Of a DNA stretch of 64,000 nucleotides, positions 36,586 through 44,395 are shown one piece after another (the stretch's first letter is position 1; each line of letters begins with the position of its first letter). The stretch is from Glycocaulis alkaliphilus (GTDB lineage Bacteria; Pseudomonadota; Alphaproteobacteria; Caulobacterales; Maricaulaceae), in the NCBI RefSeq assembly GCF_004000605.1, contig NZ_CP018911.1:1426001-1490000 (forward strand), read 5' to 3'. Below the pieces are notes generated by a model. The model had not been told where the DNA came from. It did no database searches and saw only the letters and a program-made list of their open reading frames with translations. Both the position numbers and the translations under genes were made by a program.

Positions 36586-36813
36586 ATGACAAAGCTCCTT
36601 GATCACGCCGTGAAAGTGGCCGGAACGCTCCCTGACGACGTTCAGGATGAGATTGCCCGCCTGATGCTGACCCTTGCCGGTGATGACAATGCGCTTGAGC
36701 CGGTGGATCCCGATCATCTCGATGGAGTGCTCGAAGGGCTGGAGCAGGCGCGCGCCGGTGAATTTGCATCTCGCGCTGAACTGGCAAGGACCTTAAGCCG
36801 GTTTGGCGAATGA
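36586..36813 (+). CDS. antitoxin of a RelE/ParE-type system
   Basis: The 75-residue acidic protein, with MTKLLDHAVKVAGTLPDDVQDEIARLML at its start and a middle region rich in Asp/Glu (EPVDPDHLDGVLEGLEQARAGEF), looks like small antitoxins that precede RelE/ParE toxins in alphaproteobacteria. Such antitoxins have an N-terminal DNA-binding or dimer region and a toxin-wrapping tail. The ATG at 36586 is the family start. Its stop overlaps the start of a toxin reading frame that stops after 13 codons, so it is an orphan antitoxin. Confidence 0.75.
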   Translation: MTKLLDHAVKVAGTLPDDVQDEIARLMLTLAGDDNALEPVDPDHLDGVLEGLEQARAGEFASRAELARTLSRFGE

Positions 36814-36851
36814 AGGTTCGCTTCTCGCGCCGCGCGCCGGGACTGGAGTAG
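36810..36851 (+). pseudogene. 13-codon stub of a ParE/RelE-type toxin
   Basis: The frame starts with the ATG of the ATGA overlap at the antitoxin stop and reads MKVRFSRRAPGLE before TAG. This matches the usual ParE start (Met-Lys-x-Arg-x-Ser/Thr-Arg-Arg-Ala-x-x-Asp-Leu). Nothing toxin-like follows, because tlyA starts six bases after the stop. The remaining 80 or so codons must have been lost by deletion. Confidence 0.65.
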
Positions 36852-36857
36852 GGTCGC

Positions 36858-37580
36858 ATGCGGGCAGATCTCCAGCTGGTCGCGCTTGGCCATTTTGAAA
36901 CGCGCGCCCGTGCTCAGGCTGCCATCAGGGCAGGGCGGGTGCGGGTGAATGGCGAGGTGCTGACCAAGCCATCGCAGACCATCGCGCCCGGCGCCCAGAT
37001 CGAGGCAGAGGCCGAACACCCTTTCGTCAGCCGCGCCGCGCTCAAGCTGGTCGCGGCTCTCAATGCATTTGCGGTCAGTCCGCAGGGGCGCGTCTGTCTG
37101 GATGTGGGCAGTTCCACCGGCGGCTTTAGCGAACTTCTGTTGCAGCGCGGCGCAGCGCAGGTTTATGCGGTTGATGTTGGCCGGGACCAGCTTCACCCAT
37201 CCTTGCGGGGCCATCCACGCCTGACCAGCCTTGAGGGTACGGACGCGCGCGGCCTGTCGCCTGCCTTGATACCGGAATCACCCTCGCTGATAGTGTGCGA
37301 TGCCAGTTTCATAGGGCTGTCCAAACTGCTCGGTGTGCCCCTCTCGCTGGCGGCAGTTGACGCAGATTTGATCGCCTTGTTCAAGCCACAATTCGAGGTT
37401 GGCCGGGCCCATATCGGCAAGGGCGGTATCGTTAGCGATGAATCGGCCGTGCAGACAGCGCTGCAGGCCTTTCAGGACTGGCTGCAAGGGCAGGGCTGGC
37501 CGGTGCAGGCTGTCATGCCCAGCCCGATTTCCGGCAGTGATGGCAACCGCGAAATCCTTGTCCATGCGAGGCGCGCATAA
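36858..37580 (+). CDS. tlyA: TlyA-family rRNA 2'-O-methyltransferase
   Basis: The 240-residue protein has an N-terminal S4 RNA-binding domain (LGHFETRARAQAAIRAGRVRVNGEVL) and a FtsJ-like methyltransferase domain with the SAM site CLDVGSSTGGFSELLL near residue 80. The catalytic Lys-Asp-Lys-Glu pattern is spread over FVSRAALKL, CDASFIGL, LFKPQFEVGR and REILVHAR. TlyA methylates ribosomal RNA and in mycobacteria affects capreomycin sensitivity. Relatives often place it directly after dxs; here the csp/antitoxin segment intervenes. Confidence 0.92.
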   Translation: MRADLQLVALGHFETRARAQAAIRAGRVRVNGEVLTKPSQTIAPGAQIEAEAEHPFVSRAALKLVAALNAFAVSPQGRVCLDVGSSTGGFSELLLQRGAAQVYAVDVGRDQLHPSLRGHPRLTSLEGTDARGLSPALIPESPSLIVCDASFIGLSKLLGVPLSLAAVDADLIALFKPQFEVGRAHIGKGGIVSDESAVQTALQAFQDWLQGQGWPVQAVMPSPISGSDGNREILVHARRA

Positions 37581-37614
37581 AGCCCCACATGGCGCATGGT
37601 TCTTACAATTATCA

Positions 37615-37643
37615 TTGACGCTGCATTGCAGTATTTGCTTAAC
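37615..37643 (+). promoter_or_regulatory. candidate mnh operon promoter
   Basis: TTGACG and CTTAAC lie 17 bases apart, with the -10 only three of six bases from consensus. The position, 47 bases before the mnhA ATG and 35 after tlyA, suits the start of the seven-gene operon. Confidence 0.35.
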
Positions 37644-37689
37644 ACACCCCTCCTGTCTCGACTGTTTACCCCCAATTGCCGGAGGCCCG

Positions 37690-40002
37690 ATGTCGCCTGT
37701 CTGGTTTGTGATCATAGCGGGCGTGAGCGCGCTCATCGCCGCTCCTGTTACGCGCGCTGCCGGGCGTTTTGCCGGGCCGCTGCTGGCACTGGTGCCGGCC
37801 TTCCTGTTCGTTTCGCTGCTGATGCAACTGCCTGACCTGCCAGCAGGTACGGCCATTCTCCAGACGATTGACTGGGTGCCCGCTTACGGCGTTTCGCTGG
37901 GCTTCCGGCTGGACGGCTTCTCGCTTCTCTTCTCGCTTCTGATCACCGGCATCGGCACGCTGGTGGTGATCTATGCGGGCAGCTATTTCAGCGATGACGC
38001 GAAGGACCGGGGCCGCTTCCTGGGCTTCATCTTGCTGTTCATGACCGCGATGCTCGGCACGGTGCTGGCCGATGACCTCATCATGCTGTTCATCTTCTGG
38101 GAGATGACCAGCCTGGTCTCCTTCTTCCTGATCGGCTTCAAGCATGAAGACGCCAAGGCCCGCAAAGCCGCGCTCCAGTCGCTGGTCGTTACGGCGGGCG
38201 GCGGTCTGGCGCTGCTGGGCGGTATCATCATTCTGGGCCTGACGGCTGGCACGTTCTCGCTGACCGGGATCACGGCGCAGGCACCGCAGATTGCCAATTC
38301 GCCTGCCTTCCCGGCGATCATCGTGCTGGTGCTCATCGGCTGCTTTACCAAGTCTGCCCAGTTCCCCTTCCATTTCTGGCTGCCGAACGCCATGGCCGCG
38401 CCGACCCCGGCCAGCGCCTATCTGCACTCGGCCACCATGGTGAAGCTCGGCGTCTATCTGCTTGCCCGGTTTGATACCGGGTTTGGCGAGTACGTGATCT
38501 TCTACGGTCCGCTCATGGTATTTGGCGGTATCACCATGCTGATCTCGGCCTATGCCGTGATGCGCTCCACCGGCTTCAAGGCGGTGCTGGCCTGGTCGAC
38601 CGTATGCTCACTGGCAACGCTGGTCCTTCTGGTCGGTGTTCCGGGAGAGGCGGGCGTCAAGGCGATGATCGGCTTCCTGGTGGCCCACGCACTGTACAAG
38701 GCAGCCCTCTTTTTTGCTGCCGGTCAGGTTATCCACTCCACTCACCAGTACGAGCTGGCGCGTCTCGGGGGGCTTCGCTTCAAGCTGCCGATTACCGCGA
38801 TTGCCAGCCTCCTGGCGGCCATCTCCATGGCGGGCGTGCCCTTCTTCCTCGGCTACAAGGCGAAGGATTTGTTCCTGACCGCGGCCTTCGAGGGCGGAAA
38901 CTGGGGCATGTGGCTTACACTGGTGGCGCTGGCGAGCTCCGCCGTGATGACGGCGGTGGCCGGTCTGGCTGCGCTTAAACCCTTCTTCCTTAAGCCGCCC
39001 TATGGCGAGGTGAAGCTCTATCACAACGAGTATTACGGCATGGCCCTGCCGCCGCTGGCGCTCGGCGTGCTGGGACTGTTCATCGGCGTCATGCCAGCTC
39101 TGGCGTGGAACAGCGTGCTGATCCCGGCGATGAGCGCGCTCTATGGCAACACCGTGGTGCTTGAAGTTCACGCGGCGCCCAGCCTGGGCCTCAAATTCCT
39201 CATCACCCTGGGGCTTCTGGCTTCTGGCGCGGCGCTGGTCTGGTTCTGGACGCGGCTCTATCGCGACCCCGATAACGTCAAGGCCAATGTGGTCTTTGCA
39301 GACCTTGGCTACGGCGCGGTCATGGGCTGGCTCGACCGGGCAGGGAAGGTAACAGCGCGCGCGCTGCAGACGCTGTCCTTGCGTACCTATATCGCGATTA
39401 CGCTGGGCGTCTCCACGCTGGCTCTCCTGCTGTCGCTCACCGGCTTTAGCGGCGAGATGGTAACGGCGGCTGCCGCCGAGCCCGTCCGGCCCTATCTGGT
39501 CGTGGTGTTGCTGCTGACCCTGATCGGGGCTGCCGTGGCCGCGTTTGCCCGGTCGGTACTCATTGCGATCCTGGGCGTGGGTATTGTCGGCTACACCATG
39601 GCGGTGGTGTTCCTGATGAATGGCGCACCGGACGTGGCGTTTACGCAGTTCACCGTCGAGACGTTGTCCATCGTGATCCTGCTGGCCGTACTGCTGCGCC
39701 TGTCACTCGCTCCGGCACCGCAAAAATCCCTGTTCAAGCGTCCTCTGGCGCTGGCGATTTCGCTGGGCTTTGGCATTGCCTGCGGCCTCGGCGTGCTGGC
39801 GATGAGCGTGCTGCCCTTCGATCCGCGCCTGTCGGAATTCTTTGGCGAGGCCAGCTATGCCGAGGCGCACGGCCGCAATGTCGTCAACGTCATCCTGGTT
39901 GACTTCCGCGCGCTCGACACGCTTGGCGAGATTACCGTCGTGGCCTTCGCCACATTGTGCGTCTGGGCGCTGCTGCGCCGCCGCGTGAAGAAGGAGGGCT
40001 AG
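37690..40002 (+). CDS. mnhA: Na+(K+)/H+ antiporter subunit A
   Basis: This is the large subunit of the Mrp-type multisubunit cation/proton antiporter, homologous to the complex I antiporter-like subunit NuoL. At 770 residues it has about 20 helices. The key motifs are [65 protein letters not shown] and [18 protein letters not shown]; the last lies in the C-terminal MrpB-like domain (about residues 600-770). The ATG at 37690 has ggaggc upstream. The long upstream open frame is the end of tlyA in another frame. Confidence 0.95.
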   Translation: MSPVWFVIIAGVSALIAAPVTRAAGRFAGPLLALVPAFLFVSLLMQLPDLPAGTAILQTIDWVPAYGVSLGFRLDGFSLLFSLLITGIGTLVVIYAGSYFSDDAKDRGRFLGFILLFMTAMLGTVLADDLIMLFIFWEMTSLVSFFLIGFKHEDAKARKAALQSLVVTAGGGLALLGGIIILGLTAGTFSLTGITAQAPQIANSPAFPAIIVLVLIGCFTKSAQFPFHFWLPNAMAAPTPASAYLHSATMVKLGVYLLARFDTGFGEYVIFYGPLMVFGGITMLISAYAVMRSTGFKAVLAWSTVCSLATLVLLVGVPGEAGVKAMIGFLVAHALYKAALFFAAGQVIHSTHQYELARLGGLRFKLPITAIASLLAAISMAGVPFFLGYKAKDLFLTAAFEGGNWGMWLTLVALASSAVMTAVAGLAALKPFFLKPPYGEVKLYHNEYYGMALPPLALGVLGLFIGVMPALAWNSVLIPAMSALYGNTVVLEVHAAPSLGLKFLITLGLLASGAALVWFWTRLYRDPDNVKANVVFADLGYGAVMGWLDRAGKVTARALQTLSLRTYIAITLGVSTLALLLSLTGFSGEMVTAAAAEPVRPYLVVVLLLTLIGAAVAAFARSVLIAILGVGIVGYTMAVVFLMNGAPDVAFTQFTVETLSIVILLAVLLRLSLAPAPQKSLFKRPLALAISLGFGIACGLGVLAMSVLPFDPRLSEFFGEASYAEAHGRNVVNVILVDFRALDTLGEITVVAFATLCVWALLRRRVKKEG

Positions 40003-40006
40003 GACC

Positions 40007-40441
40007 ATGCAGTCTGTCATTCTCAACGCGCTGGCGCGGATGTTCTTCGTCGCCATGCTGGTCTTCTCGGTCTTCATCCTGCTGCGCGGTCATGATGAGC
40101 CGGGCGGGGGCTTTATCGGCGGTCTGGCGGCGGCGTCTGCCTACACCATCGTGACCCTGGCCTTTGGCGCAGCGCGCGCCCAGCGCTGGCTCATCCTTCA
40201 CCCGGTCGTGCTGATGGGTGTTGGTATTTTCTGCGCGATCATTTCGGGTATTCCCCCGCTGATCGGCGATTTGGGCGGCTTTCTCTACCATCTGTGGTGG
40301 GAAGGCCAGATCGGCTTTCTCCATCTGAAGCTCGGCACGACATTGCTGTTCGATATCGGCGTCTATTTCGTCGTTATCGGCGGTGTGCTCTCCATCCTTT
40401 TCCGCATGTATGAGACCGGCGCCGAGGAGGCCAGCGAATGA
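40007..40441 (+). CDS. mnhB: Na+(K+)/H+ antiporter subunit B
   Basis: The 144-residue membrane protein has four helices. It starts [48 protein letters not shown], the family's [13 protein letters not shown] signature, and later shows [12 protein letters not shown] and [16 protein letters not shown]. It follows mnhA by 4 bases and overlaps mnhC by 4 bases. Since mnhA also carries an MrpB-like C-terminus, the complex has both copies, as in the usual seven-subunit type. Confidence 0.95.
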   Translation: MQSVILNALARMFFVAMLVFSVFILLRGHDEPGGGFIGGLAAASAYTIVTLAFGAARAQRWLILHPVVLMGVGIFCAIISGIPPLIGDLGGFLYHLWWEGQIGFLHLKLGTTLLFDIGVYFVVIGGVLSILFRMYETGAEEASE

Positions 40442-40836
40442 CGCTTCTCTACGCTATCGCCGTTGCTGCCATCATGGCGGCGGGCATATTCCTGATGCTG
40501 GACCGCAATGTGATCCGCATCGTGCTGGGCACGGCCCTGATCGCCACGGGTGTGAACCTGATCCTGTTCCTTGCCGGGCGGCTGGGAGCCACGGACCCGG
40601 CCATCATCCAGGCGGGCAGCTATGCGCTGGGCGAAGGTGCGGCCAATCCGTTGCCGCAGGCGCTCGTCCTGACCGCCATTGTGATCGGCTTTGCGTTGCT
40701 GGCGCTGGCCGCCATCGTCGCCTACGAGGCGACGCGCGCGCTCGGCACGGTCAATGCTGACGAGATGATTGCCGCGCGCGATCTCGGTGATCCGTTCAAG
40801 GGTGAAGACACCAAGGGGAGCCCTGCACGCAAATGA
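40438..40836 (+). CDS. mnhC: Na+(K+)/H+ antiporter subunit C
   Basis: The 132-residue three-helix protein is related to NuoK. It has the conserved [31 protein letters not shown], with the intramembrane acidic position replaced as in Mrp type C, and [34 protein letters not shown]-like segments. The Gln/Pro motif [14 protein letters not shown] is the most characteristic. It overlaps mnhB and mnhD by 4 bases each. Confidence 0.94.
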   Translation: MTLLYAIAVAAIMAAGIFLMLDRNVIRIVLGTALIATGVNLILFLAGRLGATDPAIIQAGSYALGEGAANPLPQALVLTAIVIGFALLALAAIVAYEATRALGTVNADEMIAARDLGDPFKGEDTKGSPARK

Positions 40837-42326
40837 GCGCTGATCTTCTGGTCATTCTTCCCATCGTGCTGCCGCTGACAATGGCGGGTTTCTGCGCCGT
40901 TTTCTGGCTGCGTCCGGACTGGCAGCGCTGGGTCACGGTGTTCGGCATGGCCCTTCTTGCGGCCGCCGGTATCGGCCTGCTGCTGGCCGTGCAGGCAGAA
41001 GGCGTGCTGTCCACGCAGCCGGGTAACTGGGCTGCGCCGTTCGGCATTTCCATCGTCGCTGATCCGCTATCGGCTCTGGCTGTGGCGGCAGCAGGACTGG
41101 TGGCGTTTGCCGCCTCTGTCTACGCCTTCCGGGGTGTGGACCAGAATGCCCTGCATGGCGGCTTCTTCCCGCTCTTCTGCGGCCTGATGGTGGGCGTCAA
41201 TGGCTCCTTCCTCACGGGCGACATCTTCAACCTCTATGTCTGGTTCGAGGTGCTGCTGGTCTGCGCCATCGGCCTTCTGGTCGTTCACCGCGAAGGCATC
41301 AACCTTGATGCCGCCGTGAAATACGCCGCGCTGAACCTGTTTGGCACCATCCTGTTCCTGACGGGCGTAGCGTTCCTTTACGGCGCAGTGGGCACGCTGA
41401 ACTTTGCTGATCTGGCGCGTATCGTGCCTGAGATGGAGCCGTCAGCGGGCCTGACCTTCGCACTGGTGCTGTTCCTGCTCGCCTTCGGGGTGAAGGCCGC
41501 TGCCTTCCCGCTCTTCTTCTGGCTGCCGATCGCCTACCACACAGCCCCGCCGGTCGTGTCGGCGCTGTTTGGTGCGCTGCTCACCAAGGTCGGCATCTAT
41601 TCGGCCATGCGCGTCTTCATGCTGCTGTTTGAGGGCACTACGGGGCTCGTCGGCGAGGTTGTCGTCTGGGTGGCAGCGATCACGATGGTGACGGGCGCCA
41701 TAGCCGCCCTCATCCAGACCGATCTGCGCCGCATGCTCGCCTTCCTGATCGTGTCGGGCATGGGCTATCTGATGATGGGCCTCGCCCTGTCGACGCCTGA
41801 AGGTCTCGGCGCGGCGAGCTTCTACCTCATCCACGATATTCTGGTAAAAGGAGCGGTCTTCCTGCTCGCGGGCGTGATTGCCATTGCCGCCGGGTCGTCT
41901 GACCTGACGAAAATCGGCGGGCTCATCCGCACCCATCCCGTGCTGGCGGTGATCTTCCTCGGCGCGGGCCTGTCGCTGGCCGGCCTGCCGCCTTTCTCCG
42001 GCTTCTGGGCCAAGGTTCTGGTGGCAGATGCGGCCTTTGACGGCGCAAAGCCCATCCTTGGCGGAATCGCGCTCGGCACCGGCCTTATCAGCCTGATGTG
42101 CGTGGTGAAAATCTGGATGGAAGCCTTCTGGAAGACCGCGCCCGAAGGCATGCGCGTCACGGCGCGCCTGCCGCTGGTGATGGTGGTTCCGGCGACCGCG
42201 CTGGTTCTCGTCAGCCTGGCCATCGGCCTTTACGCCGGTCCGCTCATGGAGCTGACGCAGGCTGCTGGAGAGGGCCTCGCTGATCCTTCGGCCTATATCG
42301 ACGCCGTCATGGGAGCAGGTCAATGA
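40833..42326 (+). CDS. mnhD: Na+(K+)/H+ antiporter subunit D
   Basis: The 497-residue antiporter-like subunit is homologous to NuoM/NuoN. Characteristic segments are GDIFNLYVWFEVLLVCAIGLLVV, FGVKAAAFPLFFWLPIAYHTAPPVVSALFGALLTKVGIYSAMRV with the helix-breaking Lys, and LIQTDLRRMLAFLIVSGMGY. It overlaps its neighbours by 4 bases on both sides, so the operon is tightly coupled. Confidence 0.95.
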   Translation: MSADLLVILPIVLPLTMAGFCAVFWLRPDWQRWVTVFGMALLAAAGIGLLLAVQAEGVLSTQPGNWAAPFGISIVADPLSALAVAAAGLVAFAASVYAFRGVDQNALHGGFFPLFCGLMVGVNGSFLTGDIFNLYVWFEVLLVCAIGLLVVHREGINLDAAVKYAALNLFGTILFLTGVAFLYGAVGTLNFADLARIVPEMEPSAGLTFALVLFLLAFGVKAAAFPLFFWLPIAYHTAPPVVSALFGALLTKVGIYSAMRVFMLLFEGTTGLVGEVVVWVAAITMVTGAIAALIQTDLRRMLAFLIVSGMGYLMMGLALSTPEGLGAASFYLIHDILVKGAVFLLAGVIAIAAGSSDLTKIGGLIRTHPVLAVIFLGAGLSLAGLPPFSGFWAKVLVADAAFDGAKPILGGIALGTGLISLMCVVKIWMEAFWKTAPEGMRVTARLPLVMVVPATALVLVSLAIGLYAGPLMELTQAAGEGLADPSAYIDAVMGAGQ

Positions 42327-42667
42327 ACCCGTTTCGACTGATCATGAAGCTTGGGATATGGGCGCAGCTCGGCGTCATCTTCCTGATCGAGCTGTTCAAA
42401 TCGTCCTTTTCAGTGGCCTGGGCGGTGATCAATCCCTCCATCAGGTTTAATCCGGCCATTGTTGCTGTACCGCTGGACCTGAAAAGCGACATCCATATCG
42501 CCACTTTGGCCAATCTGGTTTCGCTCACCCCGGGCACGACCTCGCTGCATGTCTCCGAGGATCGCTCGACCCTCTACGTGCATGCGCTCGATTGCCCGGA
42601 CAGGGAGGCGGTCATTTCCGGGATCAAGACGACGTTTGAAAGCATTCTTCTCCGGTCGGAGGCATAA
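42323..42667 (+). CDS. mnhE: Na+(K+)/H+ antiporter subunit E (short form)
   Basis: The 114-residue product matches only the second half of typical MnhE (about 160 residues). It retains FLIELFKSSFSVAWAVINPS, PAIVAVPLDLKSDIHIATLANLVSLTPGT and STLYVHALD, but the usual N-terminal membrane pair of about 50 residues is missing. Its start overlaps the mnhD stop (ATGA), so the short form is not an artefact of start choice. A functional complex with the short form is plausible, but the missing helices are notable. Confidence 0.85.
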   Translation: MNPFRLIMKLGIWAQLGVIFLIELFKSSFSVAWAVINPSIRFNPAIVAVPLDLKSDIHIATLANLVSLTPGTTSLHVSEDRSTLYVHALDCPDREAVISGIKTTFESILLRSEA

Positions 42668-42672
42668 CGGTC

Positions 42673-42945
42673 ATGCTGGTTGATCTTTTCCCTTCCTACC
42701 TGCTGCTGGGTCTGGTTCTGGGCCTTCTGCTGACCGGCATACGTCTCGTCATCGGGCCGGGCGTGGCTGACCGCTTCGTCGCTCTGGACATGATGACGGT
42801 GCTGGCCATCGGCATCACGGCTCTGACCACGCTGGTGACCGGACGCAAGGAATTCCTCGATATCGGGCTTGGCCTCGCCGTCACCGGCTTCATCGCCACG
42901 GTGGCGCTGGCCGTGTTCCTGGAACGCAAGGAGAGGGATCAATGA
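42673..42945 (+). CDS. mnhF: Na+(K+)/H+ antiporter subunit F
   Basis: The 90-residue protein has three helices, with LLLGLVLGLLLTGIRLVIGPGVADRFVALDMMTVLAIGI containing the family GPxxADRxxALD motif, and ends VALAVFLERKE. It starts 5 bases after mnhE and overlaps mnhG by 4 bases. Confidence 0.94.
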   Translation: MLVDLFPSYLLLGLVLGLLLTGIRLVIGPGVADRFVALDMMTVLAIGITALTTLVTGRKEFLDIGLGLAVTGFIATVALAVFLERKERDQ

Positions 42946-43385
42946 TCCGCGAGATTATCGGTGCCGTCCTGATGCTGGGCGGGATGTTCTTCCTGATCGT
43001 GGCCGCGATTGGCGTGTTCCGCCTGCCAGATCCTTTCCTGCGCCTGCACGCCTCCACCAAGGCCGGTACGCTGGGCGCGGGCCTGCTGGTGGCGGGTGTC
43101 GCCGTGTCCTACACGGAGGATAATCTGGGCCTGACAGCCTCCATCATCATCGTCTTCCTGCTGGCGACCCTGCCTGTGGCCGGGCACCTTCTGGGCCGGG
43201 CCATGTATGTGTCGGGCGCGGATTTCGTGATGAAGGACGGCAATGACGGGCTGAAGGGCGTGCTGCCGCGTGCGCAAGCCTCGCTGGAGGCGCGCCTTGC
43301 CGGGCGCAGCGCCGACCCGGCTTTGCCGACACCGGAAAAGCAGAAGGAAAAGGCCGAGAAAGCCAGGGTCAAAACCGGGGAATAG
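42942..43385 (+). CDS. mnhG: Na+(K+)/H+ antiporter subunit G
   Basis: The 147-residue three-helix subunit starts IIGAVLMLGGMFFLIVAAIGVFRLPDPFLRLHASTKAGTLGAGLLVAGVAV, the MnhG signature RLPDxxxRLHAxTKAxTLG. The C-terminal 40 residues are charged and Lys-rich, longer than the minimal family. It ends the mnhABCDEFG operon and is followed by a strong terminator. Confidence 0.94.
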   Translation: MIREIIGAVLMLGGMFFLIVAAIGVFRLPDPFLRLHASTKAGTLGAGLLVAGVAVSYTEDNLGLTASIIIVFLLATLPVAGHLLGRAMYVSGADFVMKDGNDGLKGVLPRAQASLEARLAGRSADPALPTPEKQKEKAEKARVKTGE

Positions 43386-43390
43386 AAAAA

Positions 43391-43418
43391 AGGGCGGCTC
43401 GGATGAGCCGCCTTTTAT
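43391..43418 (+). terminator. mnh operon terminator
   Basis: The stem ggcggctc-ggat-gagccgcc is followed by tttt, with an A-run before it. It also has a T-rich tail on the minus strand, so it may act from either side. Confidence 0.88.
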
Positions 43419-43589
43419 GCTTTGTGCTCAGCCCATCCGGGCTTCGCTGCGGGCAAAAGTGCCCGGCGGCCGGTCGGCCTTGCAGGCCGCAAAGCGGCCT
43501 GAAAAGCGCGAACGCGCGCCCGCGACTTTTCGCGGAACATCGCAACGCGGCCTGCCCCCGGCTACGACCGGGGAATGCGTTGCGGACAA

Positions 43590-44261
43590 CTAGTTCGACG
43601 GGCGCCACACCCCGTCAGGCCCCTGGCAGACCCATTCATACCGGCCGGTGATCTGCACCTGGCGGCAATTCTGGTTCACCTGCTGGGCCGGATAGTGCGG
43701 CTGGGTGCCCTGCGGCTGGTAGCTGTAGGGGTCATAGCCCGGACCGCCGGCCAGCTGGCTGTTATCCTGATAGCCGTAATTGTCGTAATACGGGTCATAG
43801 CCCTGCTGGCTGTAGCCATATTGCTGCTGGCCGTAATGGGGCTGCTGGTAGCCGGCCTGCGGGCGCGGGCCACCCGGCAGATGGTCGCAATTACTGCCGA
43901 CGCTGCCCATCGCACCGCCAGCCAGCGCGCCAAGGCCCGCACCGGCGATCACGGCGCCATCATTGGAACGGCGGTTGTACGGCTCGACATAGCCGCGGCC
44001 GCGATGACCGCGCCAGCCACGATTATTGTGGGCCTGGTTCTGATAGTGGCGGTCGCGCCGGGCTGATTCGTTGGAATTGTGTATCTGCGCGCCAAGCACT
44101 GCGCCGAGAAGCCCGCCGACAACGGCGCCGGTGACCTGCTGATTGCGCTGCTGGGAGATGCACTCCGCGTAGGTCTGCTGCGCCTGCGCGGCAGGGGCGA
44201 GAGCCAGCGGGGCTGCGAGCGCTGCGGCAACGATGGCCGAACTTTTCAGAACATGTTTCAT
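43590..44261 (-). CDS. secreted glycine-zipper protein
   Basis: The 223-residue product starts with a Sec signal peptide (MKHVLKSSAIVAAALAAPLA, cleavage likely after AQA). A glycine zipper (VTGAVVGGLLGAVLGAQI, then AVIAGAGLGALAGGAMG) suggests membrane insertion or oligomerisation. The middle is Gln/Tyr/Pro-rich (repeated GYxQQ). The C-terminus has a small domain with cysteines (NCRQVQITGRYEWVCQGPDGVWRPSN). The ATG at 44261 fits the signal peptide, with aaggagc upstream. It probably sits at the outer membrane or periplasm. A related pattern occurs in the next gene. Confidence 0.75.
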   Translation of the reverse strand: MKHVLKSSAIVAAALAAPLALAPAAQAQQTYAECISQQRNQQVTGAVVGGLLGAVLGAQIHNSNESARRDRHYQNQAHNNRGWRGHRGRGYVEPYNRRSNDGAVIAGAGLGALAGGAMGSVGSNCDHLPGGPRPQAGYQQPHYGQQQYGYSQQGYDPYYDNYGYQDNSQLAGGPGYDPYSYQPQGTQPHYPAQQVNQNCRQVQITGRYEWVCQGPDGVWRPSN

Positions 44262-44336
44262 CGCAAGGGGCTCCTTTCGTGCCTGGTCCTTGAATATGGT
44301 CCTACCCTGCCAGATCGCGGATGAGCGCAACATGAA

Positions 44337-44372
44337 CGAAAACCGCCCTGCGGAAGTTCCGCAGGGCGGTTC
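44337..44372 (-). terminator. terminator of the Gln/Arg-rich protein gene
   Basis: The 14-base stem aaccgccctgcgga/ttccgcagggcggtt has an A-run on the plus-strand left side, so the minus strand ends in a T-run. It lies 23 bases beyond the stop at 44396. Confidence 0.85.
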
Positions 44373-44395
44373 GCGCGTCGTCCCTGACGGGAAGG

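Noticed and set aside
43542-43583. Nested hairpin after the glycine-zipper gene
   Set aside because: Good palindrome (gcaacgc and ccccgg arms) but no T-run on either strand, so not called a terminator.
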